Notes under the pieces: generated by a model | What the model was told of the DNA's origin: nothing | The model's database searches: none | The model's input: the letters and a program-made list of their open reading frames with translations, nothing else | Assembly (NCBI RefSeq): GCF_013178945.1 | Contig: NZ_JABFDM010000002.1 | Coordinates: forward strand, 62,001-126,000 | DNA length: 64,000 nt | Reading direction: 5' to 3' | Source: Bradyrhizobium aeschynomenes | GTDB lineage: Bacteria > Pseudomonadota > Alphaproteobacteria > Rhizobiales > Xanthobacteraceae | Program-made: the position numbers and the translations under genes | Shown: piece after piece, positions 8,648 through 15,768 of the stretch | Position numbering within the stretch: position 1 is the stretch's first letter | How the letters are laid out: every line of letters starts with the position of its first letter

Positions 8648-9304
8648 TCAGCGCTTGGCGGGCGCCGGTTTTTTTGCCGCCTTCTTCGCCGCCCCCCGCG
8701 CCGGCGGCTTGCCGGCCGGCGCACCGTCCGTGGCGATCGCCAGAGCCACCTCGCGTCCGGAGCTCAGGATCTCGTCGGATAATTCCCCGCTCCCGGTGAC
8801 CCGCGCCATGACGATGGTCCCCATCAGGGTCGCGAGCATCGCGGAGGCCCGCTTGCGCGCCGTCTTGCGCGGCACGTCGACGATGTAATCGGCGAACAGC
8901 TCGATCAGCTCTTCCAGCTTCGCTGCGAAAGCCTTGCGAGTCCTGGCGCTCTCGCGCGCGATCTCGGCGCCGAGCGCCGGCACCGCGCAGCCATGGCCAG
9001 GATCATCGCGATGCTCGGGCGACAGGTAGCCGTCGACGATCGCGGCAAGCCGCTTTTGTGGCGGCAACTCGTCCAACAGCTTGCGCCAACGCTCGACCGA
9101 ACGGTCGATTGCATAGCCGAAAGCCTCGACGACCAGCGCCTCGCGCGATTCGAAATGGGCGTAGAAGCCGCCATGGGTGAGCCCGGCCTCCTTCATCAGA
9201 TCAGCAACACCGACCCCGTGAGCGCCCTTCTCCCGCAGCCGCACCGAGGCCTTGCGCACGATTCGCGCGTGGGTTTCCGCCTTGTGTTCCGGAGAGTAGC
9301 GCAT
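8648..9304 (-). CDS. TetR/AcrR family transcriptional regulator (218 aa)
   Basis: The N-terminal helix-turn-helix spans about residues 29-60 and includes VADLMKEAGLTHGGFYAHF, the TetR recognition-helix signature. The rest is a ligand-binding helical domain typical of AcrR-type repressors. The last 25 residues are Lys/Ala/Pro-rich (AAKKAAKKPAPAKR), an unusual basic tail also seen in a longer form on Adk in this window. It is divergent from an enoyl-CoA hydratase gene and upstream of mmsA, so either side could be its target. An inverted repeat next to its start codon may be its own operator. Confidence 0.9.
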   Translation of the reverse strand: MRYSPEHKAETHARIVRKASVRLREKGAHGVGVADLMKEAGLTHGGFYAHFESREALVVEAFGYAIDRSVERWRKLLDELPPQKRLAAIVDGYLSPEHRDDPGHGCAVPALGAEIARESARTRKAFAAKLEELIELFADYIVDVPRKTARKRASAMLATLMGTIVMARVTGSGELSDEILSSGREVALAIATDGAPAGKPPARGAAKKAAKKPAPAKR

Positions 9305-9313
9305 TGCCGTCCC

Positions 9314-9337
9314 ATTGAATGTCTGAGGTCATACAAT
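9314..9337. promoter_or_regulatory. Candidate TetR operator (imperfect inverted repeat)
   Basis: ATTGAATG (9314-9321) and CATACAAT (9330-9337) match 7 of 8 as an inverted repeat with an 8-nt spacer, starting 10 nt upstream of the TetR start codon. Size and placement suit an autoregulatory TetR site. A perfect 10-mer palindrome GCAGATCTGC (9339-9348) adjoins it. This is inference only. Confidence 0.35.
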
Positions 9338-9382
9338 AGCAGATCTGCGCCCTGCTCGCTGCAGCTATTTGATGAATTCGAG

Positions 9383-9396
9383 TTGATCTAAATCAA
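9383..9396. promoter_or_regulatory. FixK/FNR-type binding site TTGATCTAAATCAA
   Basis: The 14-mer matches TTGAT-N4-ATCAA, the FNR/FixK consensus, at every conserved position. The palindrome extends one more base on each side (AGTTGAT...ATCAACT). It is centred 66 nt upstream of the enoyl-CoA hydratase ATG and 85 nt from the TetR ATG. No convincing -10 lies at the exact class II distance on either strand, though TTTATT at 9411 is a weak candidate. It implies low-oxygen control. Confidence 0.7.
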
Positions 9397-9455
9397 CTTC
9401 GCTGGCCTGATTTATTCCCGCGACTTTCACCCCCAACCCCCCGATGAGGCCGGCC

Positions 9456-10226
9456 ATGGACATGCTCAATTCTCACTGCGGCGTGAGTCGCGACGCCCGG
9501 GGCGTGGTCCGGCTGACGATCTGCAATGCCGGCACACTGAACATTCTCGGCTCAGCGGCCATCCTTGGCATACAAGCCGGGCTGCAATCTCTCGCCTCCG
9601 ACGCCAGCATTCGCGCGCTCATGCTGGCGGGAGAAAGTGAGAAGAGCATGATCGGCGGCGCCGACATCAAGGAGATGGCGACCCTCGATCAAGCCTCGGC
9701 GGAGGCGTTCATCTCGCGGCTGGCCGGACTATGTGAGGCGGTGCGGAACTTTCCAGTGCCGGTGATCGCGCGAATGCCGGGCTGGTGCCTCGGCGGTGGC
9801 CTGGAAGTCGCGGCAGCCTGCGACATCCGCGTTGCCTCGCATGACGCCAGATTCGGCATGCCCGAGGTGCGCGTCGGCATCCCCTCGGTCATTCATGCCG
9901 CGTTGCTGCCACGGCTGATCGGCTGGGGCCGCACGCGATGGCTGTTGATGACAGCCGAGACGATCGATGCGCTGACCGCGCTCACCTGGGGCCTCGTCGA
10001 TTTGGTTGCGGCCGAAGGAGAACTCGACAACGCGGTCGAGAAGGTCATTGCATCGCTGCTCGCCTGCGGCCCCGAAGCACTGCGGGCGCAGAAGGCCCTG
10101 CTGCGGCAATGGGAGGATCTGCCGCTGAAGGAGTCGATCGAGGTGTCGATCGGCGCATTCGGGCGATCGTTCCTGACCGACGAGCCCAAGCGGCTGATGC
10201 AGCACTTCATCGATCGCAAGCGCTAG
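9456..10226 (+). CDS. Enoyl-CoA hydratase/isomerase family protein (256 aa)
   Basis: This has a crotonase fold. The oxyanion-hole stretch is MIGGADIKEM, the second glycine loop is GWCLGGGLEVAAACDIR, and a catalytic-type Glu sits in FGMPEVRVGIPS. It probably hydrates an enoyl-CoA, but the superfamily is broad and isomerase or hydrolase activity cannot be excluded. Of several in-frame ATGs, 9456 is preferred because GAGG (9446-9449) lies 6 nt upstream. The 9444 ATG would overlap that site. Expression is probably oxygen-regulated through the FixK/FNR box upstream, and a terminator closes the unit. Confidence 0.88.
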   Translation: MDMLNSHCGVSRDARGVVRLTICNAGTLNILGSAAILGIQAGLQSLASDASIRALMLAGESEKSMIGGADIKEMATLDQASAEAFISRLAGLCEAVRNFPVPVIARMPGWCLGGGLEVAAACDIRVASHDARFGMPEVRVGIPSVIHAALLPRLIGWGRTRWLLMTAETIDALTALTWGLVDLVAAEGELDNAVEKVIASLLACGPEALRAQKALLRQWEDLPLKESIEVSIGAFGRSFLTDEPKRLMQHFIDRKR

Positions 10227-10256
10227 GGCGCAATTTTCGCCAAGTTCCGACTGCAG

Positions 10257-10317
10257 CCCCCGGCAGGGTCGCGTCATCTTCGGAAGATGTCGAGAGGACT
10301 TGCCGGGGTTTTCTTTT
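10257..10317 (+). terminator. Terminator after enoyl-CoA hydratase gene
   Basis: Outer stem CCCCGGCA (10257-10264) pairs with TGCCGGGG (10301-10308). An inner hairpin CATCTTCGGAAGATG (10275-10289) lies in the loop, and TTTTCTTTT follows. It separates the hydratase from the thiolase, whose real start is at 10366. Confidence 0.75.
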
Positions 10318-10365
10318 CCATGGCGACATTATATGATGGTCATAATCTCAATCAGGGAGCCAGCC

Positions 10366-11553
10366 ATGGCATCGTCCGATCCCGTCGTCATCTTGTCCGC
10401 CGCGCGCACGCCCCTTGGCCGCTTCATGGGCGAGTTGTCGCCGCTCAGCGCGCACCGGCTCGGCGCGCACGTGATCAAAGCCGCGCTGGAACGGGCGGCC
10501 GTCTCCGCTGACGCGGTGCAGGAGGTGTTCATGGGCAATGTGCTGCCGGCCGGCCAGGGCCAGGCGCCGGCGCGACAGGCCGCGCGCGGCGCCGGCCTGC
10601 CCGACGCAACCGGCGCCACCACGATCAACAAGGTCTGCGGCTCCGGCATGAAGGCAACGATGCTGGCGCACGATATCATCCGTGCCGGCTCGGCCGACAT
10701 CGTCGTGTCCGGCGGCATGGAGAGCATGAGCAATGCGCCCTATCTGCTGGCCAAGGCGCGCGGCGGCTATCGCGCCGGCCACGACCGCATCCTCGACCAC
10801 ATGATGCTGGACGGGCTGGAGGACGCCTACGACACCGGCCGCTCGATGGGCGACTTTGGTGAGGCCACCGCCGAAGCCTATCAGTTCACCCGTGCCGATC
10901 AGGACGCCTATGCGGTGGAAACGCTGACCCGCGCCCGCGAGGCGGTCGAGAGCGGCGCATTCGCGGCCGAGATCGCACCGATCACGCTGACGGAAAAATC
11001 CGGCCCGCGGCTGGTCACCCATGACGAGCATCCGCTCAAGGTCGATCCGGCCAAGATTCCGGCGCTGAAGCCGGCCTTCCGCAAGGACGGCACCATCACG
11101 CCTGCGGCATCCTCCGCCAATGCCGACGGCGCCGCGGCGCTCGTGCTTGCAGCGAGATCACGCGCCGAGCGCGACGGCCTTCCCGTGATCGCCGAGATCA
11201 AGGGGCACGCAACCCACAGCCAGGAGCCGCAATGGTTCACGACGGCGCCGATCCCGGCGATCCGCAAGCTACTCGACAAGGTCGGCTGGCGCGTCGAGGA
11301 CGTCGATTTGTTCGAGATCAACGAGGCGTTTGCTGTCGTCGCCATGGCCGCGCAGCGCGACCTCGGCATTCCCCGCGACAAGCTGAACGTCAATGGCGGG
11401 GCCTGTGCGCTCGGTCATCCCATCGGCGCCACCGGCGCACGGCTGATCGTGACGTTGCTGCATGCGATGCAGGCCCGTGGCCTGAAGCGCGGTATCGCCG
11501 CGCTGTGCATCGGCGGCGGCGAGGCAACGGCGATTGCGGTGGAGCGGCCGTGA
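10366..11553 (+). CDS. Acetyl-CoA C-acyltransferase (thiolase, 395 aa)
   Basis: This is a complete thiolase with all catalytic residues: nucleophile Cys91 in NKVCGSGMKA, His351 in GHPIGATG and Cys381 in LCIGGGEA. It carries out reversible condensation or cleavage of acetoacetyl-CoA or 3-ketoacyl-CoA. The sequence resembles AtoB/PhaA-type enzymes. The ATG at 10366 follows a GGGAG ribosome site at 7 nt spacing. A longer frame starts inside the preceding terminator and is rejected. The MFS carrier gene follows on the same strand. Confidence 0.94.
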   Translation: MASSDPVVILSAARTPLGRFMGELSPLSAHRLGAHVIKAALERAAVSADAVQEVFMGNVLPAGQGQAPARQAARGAGLPDATGATTINKVCGSGMKATMLAHDIIRAGSADIVVSGGMESMSNAPYLLAKARGGYRAGHDRILDHMMLDGLEDAYDTGRSMGDFGEATAEAYQFTRADQDAYAVETLTRAREAVESGAFAAEIAPITLTEKSGPRLVTHDEHPLKVDPAKIPALKPAFRKDGTITPAASSANADGAAALVLAARSRAERDGLPVIAEIKGHATHSQEPQWFTTAPIPAIRKLLDKVGWRVEDVDLFEINEAFAVVAMAAQRDLGIPRDKLNVNGGACALGHPIGATGARLIVTLLHAMQARGLKRGIAALCIGGGEATAIAVERP

Positions 11554-11640
11554 TGTCCTGAAACGAGGGACCTTCGCCATTTATGTCATCTGCGCCGTCT
11601 GCCAGACTGGGCGCCGTTTCCTAGCCTCACGAGAACCAGC

Positions 11641-12924
11641 ATGATCTCCAATCAGCTCGCAGCAGCCCTCGGACGGCGCAACATCCACTATGGCTGGGTG
11701 ATGGTCGCCGTCACCTTCTTTACAGCGCTTGTCTCCGCCGGCACGGTCGGCGCACCGGGGGTGTTCATCGTGCCCTTGCAGCAGGAGTTCGGCTGGAGCA
11801 CTGCAGAGATCTCCTCGGCGCTGTCGATCCGTTTCGTGCTGTTCGGGCTCATGGCGCCATTCGCCGCCGCCCTTCTGAACCGCTACGGCCTGCGCAACAT
11901 CACGTTGCTGGCGCAGTTGATCGTGGTCTCGGCGCTGCTGGCCTCGCTCGCGATGACCCAGGTCTGGCACCTCGTGCTGCTGTGGGGCGTCGTGATCGGC
12001 CTGGGCACCGGCATGACTGCGCTGGTGCTCGGCGCGACCATCGCCACGCGCTGGTTCGTCGCGCGGCGCGGCCTCGTCGTCGGCATCCTCACCGCCAGCG
12101 TCGCCACCGGGCAGCTTGTGTTCCTGCCGCTGCTCGCCAGCCTCACCGAACGGCTCGGCTGGCGCACGGCGCTGGCCCTGGTCTGCGTTGCGCTCGGCGT
12201 CTCCGCGACGGCTGTGCTGCTCTTGATGCGCGACCGCCCGAGCGATCTCGGCCTGCGCCCGTTCGGCGACACCGGCACCGAGCCGATCGCCGCGCCCGCC
12301 CCGGTCACCACGCCGATTTTTACCGCCGCGCTCGGCACCCTGCGCGATGCCGCGCGGGTGCCGGTGTTCTGGATGCTGTTCGCGACATTCTTCATCTGCG
12401 GCGCCTCGACCAACGGGCTCGTGCAGGTGCACCTGATCCCGATGTGCCTCGACTTCGGCATCCCGCAGGTCCAGGCCGCGAGCCTGCTCGCCGCGATGGG
12501 CATGTTCGATTTCGTCGGCACGATCGTGTCGGGCTGGCTGTCGGACCGTTACGACAATCGCTGGCTGCTGTTCTGGTACTACGGCCTGCGTGGGCTCTCG
12601 CTGCTGTTCCTGCCGTTCACGGACTTTTCGTTCTATGGCCTGTCGCTGTTCGCGATGTTCTACGGCCTCGACTGGATTGCGACCGTGCCGCCGACGGTGC
12701 GGCTGACGGCGCAGCGGTTCGGGCCGGAGCGCGCCAATCTGGTGTTCGGCTGGGTATTCGCCGGCCATCAGCTCGGCGCCGGCACGGCGGCGTTCGGAGC
12801 CGGCCTGTCGCGCACGCTGCTGCAGAGCTATTTGCCGGCGTTCTTCATCGCCGGCGCGCTCTGCATCATCGCGGCGCTGCTTGCGCTCGCCATCGCGCGG
12901 CAGGCGAAGCCTGCCGCGGCGTAA
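11641..12924 (+). CDS. MFS transporter, monocarboxylate/oxalate-formate-type (427 aa)
   Basis: This is an integral membrane protein with about 12 hydrophobic helices split by a central loop near residues 200-225. The segment DRYGLR-like NRYGLRN after helix 2 and the SDRYDNRW loop in the C-half are MFS loop signatures. N-terminal NIHYGWVMVAVTFF resembles the OFA/MCT-like branch, which carries carboxylates by proton symport. Substrate is unknown. It converges on the acyl-CoA carboxylase gene with only 2 nt between stops. Confidence 0.85.
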   Translation: MISNQLAAALGRRNIHYGWVMVAVTFFTALVSAGTVGAPGVFIVPLQQEFGWSTAEISSALSIRFVLFGLMAPFAAALLNRYGLRNITLLAQLIVVSALLASLAMTQVWHLVLLWGVVIGLGTGMTALVLGATIATRWFVARRGLVVGILTASVATGQLVFLPLLASLTERLGWRTALALVCVALGVSATAVLLLMRDRPSDLGLRPFGDTGTEPIAAPAPVTTPIFTAALGTLRDAARVPVFWMLFATFFICGASTNGLVQVHLIPMCLDFGIPQVQAASLLAAMGMFDFVGTIVSGWLSDRYDNRWLLFWYYGLRGLSLLFLPFTDFSFYGLSLFAMFYGLDWIATVPPTVRLTAQRFGPERANLVFGWVFAGHQLGAGTAAFGAGLSRTLLQSYLPAFFIAGALCIIAALLALAIARQAKPAAA

Positions 12925-12926
12925 CA

Positions 12927-14486
12927 TCACGGCCGCGTGGTCATCGCGGTCGGCGGGCCCGGCGCGCGCAGCGGCTCGGCGAGACGGGCGAACTCGCACA
13001 GCAGCGAGCGCGTCTTGCGCGGGTCGATGATCTCCTCGACCCAGAACTTCTCGGCGGAGCGGAACGGCGAGCGCAGCTTGTTGAGACGCTCCTCGATCTC
13101 CTTCAGCTTTGCCTTCGGATCGGGCGCCGCATCGATCTCCGCGCGATACGCCGCCTCGATGCCGCCTTCGAGCGGCAGCGAGCCCCAGTGGGCCGACGGC
13201 CAGGCATAGCGCATCGAGAACCGGTCGGCCGGCTGATGCACCACACCGGCGACGCCGAAATTGTTGCGCACGATCACCGTGCACCACGGCACCGTCGACT
13301 GGTTGACCGCCGCCATCGCACGCACGCCATGGCGGATGGTCGCGGCCTTCTCGGCCTCCAGGCCGACCATGAAGCCGGGGCAGTCCATCAGATATACGAT
13401 CGGCAGATGGAAGGTCTCGGCGAAGTCGACCCAGCGGATCACCTTCTGGCAGGCATCCGCGGTCCATGAGCCGCCGAAGTGATAGGGATCGCTCGCCAGC
13501 ACCATCACCGCACGGCCTTCGAGCCGCGCGAGACCGACGATGAGCGGACGGCCGTAGTTCTGCGCGACCTCGAAGAACGAGCCGCTGTCGACGACGGACT
13601 CGATGATCGGCCGCATCTTGTAGACGCGACGGCGATCGCGCGGCACGGCGCTGATCAGCTGCTCGTCGGTGCGCTGCGGATCGTCGGTGCAGGGCAAGGT
13701 CGGTGACAGCTCGTAGACCGAGGACGGCAGATATGAGAGGAATCGGCGCGCGCAGGCAAACGCCTCCGCCTCGGTGTCCACGGCATGGTCGACCCCGCCG
13801 GCCTTGGTCTGGATGTCCGCACCGCCGAGCTCCATCTTGCCGAGGTCCTGCCCGAGCCGTTTCACGACCGGCGGACCGGCGACGAACATCGCCGACTGGC
13901 GCGTCATCACCGAATAGTGGCTCGCCGCCAGCCGTGCCGCGCCCAGCCCCGCGACCGAGCCGAGACCCAGCCCGACCACCGGCACCAGCGACATGTTCTC
14001 GGTCGTGTAGCGATACCAGCGATTGCCGCCGATGCCGCCGGGCAGATTGGCAGCGCCCTTGGTCTCGATGGTCTTGACCGAGCCGCCGCCGCCGGAGCCC
14101 TCGATGATGCGGATGATCGGCAGACGGAAATCGTGCGCCATCTCCTCGGCCATCAGCGGCTTCGCCGCGATCGACGCGTCGGCCGAGCCGCCGCGCACGG
14201 TGAAATCGTCGCCGACCACGACGACCGTGCGGCCGTCGACGCGGGCGCGCCCGAACACGCAATTGGCGGGCGTCACATGCTTCAGCTCGCCCTGCTCGTC
14301 ATATTCGCCGAGACCGGCGACCGCGCCGATCTCGTGGAAGCTGCCGGCATCGACGACGCCGTCGATGCGCTCGCGAACGGTGAGACGGCCCTGATCGTGC
14401 TGACGCTTGACCTTGTCAGGCCCGCCCATCTCCCGCGCGAAGGCCTCGCGCCGGGCCAATTCCTCGAGCTCCGGCTGCCAACTCAT
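12927..14486 (-). CDS. Acyl-CoA carboxylase, carboxyltransferase (beta) subunit (519 aa)
   Basis: It has the two crotonase-like halves of the biotin-dependent carboxyltransferase family (PccB/MccB type). GRLTVRERID lies near the N-terminus. The glycine-rich RIIEGSGGGGSVKT marks the N half, and DCPGFMVGLEAEK with VRNNFGVAGV the C half. It transfers CO2 from biotin to an acyl-CoA such as propionyl- or methylcrotonyl-CoA. No biotin-carrying alpha subunit is in the window, so it must pair with one encoded elsewhere. AGGGGGAACGA before ATG 14486 is a strong ribosome site embedded in the end of the IclR gene, with a 71-bp coding overlap. Confidence 0.92.
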   Translation of the reverse strand: MSWQPELEELARREAFAREMGGPDKVKRQHDQGRLTVRERIDGVVDAGSFHEIGAVAGLGEYDEQGELKHVTPANCVFGRARVDGRTVVVVGDDFTVRGGSADASIAAKPLMAEEMAHDFRLPIIRIIEGSGGGGSVKTIETKGAANLPGGIGGNRWYRYTTENMSLVPVVGLGLGSVAGLGAARLAASHYSVMTRQSAMFVAGPPVVKRLGQDLGKMELGGADIQTKAGGVDHAVDTEAEAFACARRFLSYLPSSVYELSPTLPCTDDPQRTDEQLISAVPRDRRRVYKMRPIIESVVDSGSFFEVAQNYGRPLIVGLARLEGRAVMVLASDPYHFGGSWTADACQKVIRWVDFAETFHLPIVYLMDCPGFMVGLEAEKAATIRHGVRAMAAVNQSTVPWCTVIVRNNFGVAGVVHQPADRFSMRYAWPSAHWGSLPLEGGIEAAYRAEIDAAPDPKAKLKEIEERLNKLRSPFRSAEKFWVEEIIDPRKTRSLLCEFARLAEPLRAPGPPTAMTTRP

Positions 14487-15399
14487 TCGTTCCCCCTGCC
14501 CCGGTGATGGTCTTCTTATGATTGGTCTTCGCCGTTACAGGAAGCGGCTTCCTCTCCATCCGGCTGTTGAAGACATCGGCTTCCGCTCCTTGCAGCAAGG
14601 CTGCGATGTTGCGGCCGAGCTCGCGCATCGGCTGAGCGACCTCGTCGTGCAGACGCTGCTCGTCATACATCGCCGACAGCAGGCCGATCGTCAGCACGAC
14701 GTTGGTCTGGTACTGCGGCGACCACACCGGCAGCGCGAGGCCGTTGATATGCGGGCTCCACAGGCCGCAGGCCACCACGTAGCCGTGCTCCTTCAGGAAC
14801 TGCCTGTTGTGTGCGAGCCGCGGCCGCAGCAGATTCGCCGCATCCGGCATCTCGCGCTCCATCTCGGCGAGCAGCGCGTCGCCGATCTCCGGCTCGAGCG
14901 CAGCAACATACGCATGTCCCGCGGCCGTCGAGGCCATCGAGATGCGGCTGCCGGTGGTCTCGTGCAGGCCGAGCGCATTCGCGGCTCGGCCGAACTCCAG
15001 ATAGACCAGATGAAACTGATCGGGGATGACGAAGCCGACGGTGCCCGGCAATTGCTCGGCGACGTCCTGCAGACGCTGGCGGATCAGGTTGCGCAGCTGA
15101 AGCCCGCGAGTCATCGAGGTGCTCATCGCAACCGCGCTCGGGCCGATGCGGTACTTCTGATCGCGCGGCAGATAGACCAGCTGGCCCATGCGCGTCAGCG
15201 TGTGCGTCAGCCGCGACACCGTCGATCGCGGCAGGCCGCAGCGGTTCGAGATTTCGAGATTGCCGAGCCGCGAATCGTGCCCCTCGAAACAGCGAAGCAC
15301 GTCGAACGCTCGCGACACCACCTGAATGACCTCGCCTTCCCCGGCGAGATCTCCGGGCAGCATGCCCGCCCTGCTCAATCGCTCAGACCGTCGTCCCAT
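14416..15399 (-). CDS. IclR family transcriptional regulator (327 aa)
   Basis: The N-terminal winged helix (about residues 20-80) includes LGNLEISNRCGLPRSTVSRLTHTL. The effector domain follows, with AAGHAYVAAL and GLWSPHINGLALPVWSP. IclR proteins bind small acids or CoA-pathway intermediates, so it probably governs the coupled carboxylase. ATG 15399 is preferred over a frame-open ATG at 15450. It has GGTGGGA upstream, and a 17-bp palindrome would otherwise fall inside the coding region. The C-terminal tail of about 45 residues is poorly conserved-looking, and its last 23 codons overlap the carboxylase gene. Confidence 0.87.
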   Translation of the reverse strand: MGRRSERLSRAGMLPGDLAGEGEVIQVVSRAFDVLRCFEGHDSRLGNLEISNRCGLPRSTVSRLTHTLTRMGQLVYLPRDQKYRIGPSAVAMSTSMTRGLQLRNLIRQRLQDVAEQLPGTVGFVIPDQFHLVYLEFGRAANALGLHETTGSRISMASTAAGHAYVAALEPEIGDALLAEMEREMPDAANLLRPRLAHNRQFLKEHGYVVACGLWSPHINGLALPVWSPQYQTNVVLTIGLLSAMYDEQRLHDEVAQPMRELGRNIAALLQGAEADVFNSRMERKPLPVTAKTNHKKTITGAGGTNELAAGARGIGPARGLRAGDGRA

Positions 15400-15422
15400 G
15401 CGTTTCCCACCAATTCCGTCCT

Positions 15423-15439
15423 GCGGAATGATATTCCGC
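15423..15439. promoter_or_regulatory. Candidate IclR-family operator GCGGAATGATATTCCGC
   Basis: This is a perfect inverted repeat with 7-bp arms and a 3-nt spacer, 24-40 nt upstream of the preferred IclR start codon. GGAAT-N3-ATTCC resembles the TGGAAATNATTTCCA box of IclR itself. Likely autoregulation (inference). Confidence 0.5.
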
Positions 15440-15768
15440 TTATCGAACAAGCTAGCGCAGCCGTTTTGCCGTCACAACCATAGACCCTCTCTAAAAGCTG
15501 CTGTTCTTCAGCGTGTTGGCACAAGACGCGGAATCGCGATGCAATCTGGACTGGCATGCCAGCATGACGGCGACGGCAGTTCCTATGCGCTGCACTGCGG
15601 TGCTCCGGCAGCCCGCTGGCCAGCTCCGATTGCGTGGGCCCATGCAACTGCATCGCCCAATCGGTGGGCAGCGACAGCATTTGACCAGCGTTGCGACAAG
15701 TGTGGGCTGGCTGCCCCGGCGCGGCTGCGACATAACCAGCTCCAGACCTTGTTCCCGCCGAGCTGCCC
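15440..15768. other. Intergenic region between divergent IclR and glutaminase genes
   Basis: About 330 nt without a supportable gene. It must hold the glsA promoter and part of the iclR promoter. No consensus sigma-70 hexamers stand out. A sequence TGGCACAAGACGCGG superficially resembles a -24/-12 element but lacks the -12 GC. Ribosome binding before glsA is weak. Confidence 0.4.

Noticed and set aside
10300..10365. Upstream start for the thiolase
   Set aside because: It would begin inside the terminator hairpin of the previous gene. ATG 10366 has a proper ribosome site and matches the family N-terminus.
11581..14262. Very long open frame on the minus strand opposite the MFS gene and out of phase with the carboxylase
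   Set aside because: It has Arg/Gln/His-rich low-complexity translation with no domains. It is explained by high GC at third positions of the real genes. Similar long antisense frames at 3740-5794, 15583-17667 and 33498-35750 were rejected for the same reason.
15518..15540. Possible sigma-54 promoter before glsA (TGGCACAAGACGCGG)
   Set aside because: The -12 element lacks the required GC at the fixed spacing, so it is a partial match only.
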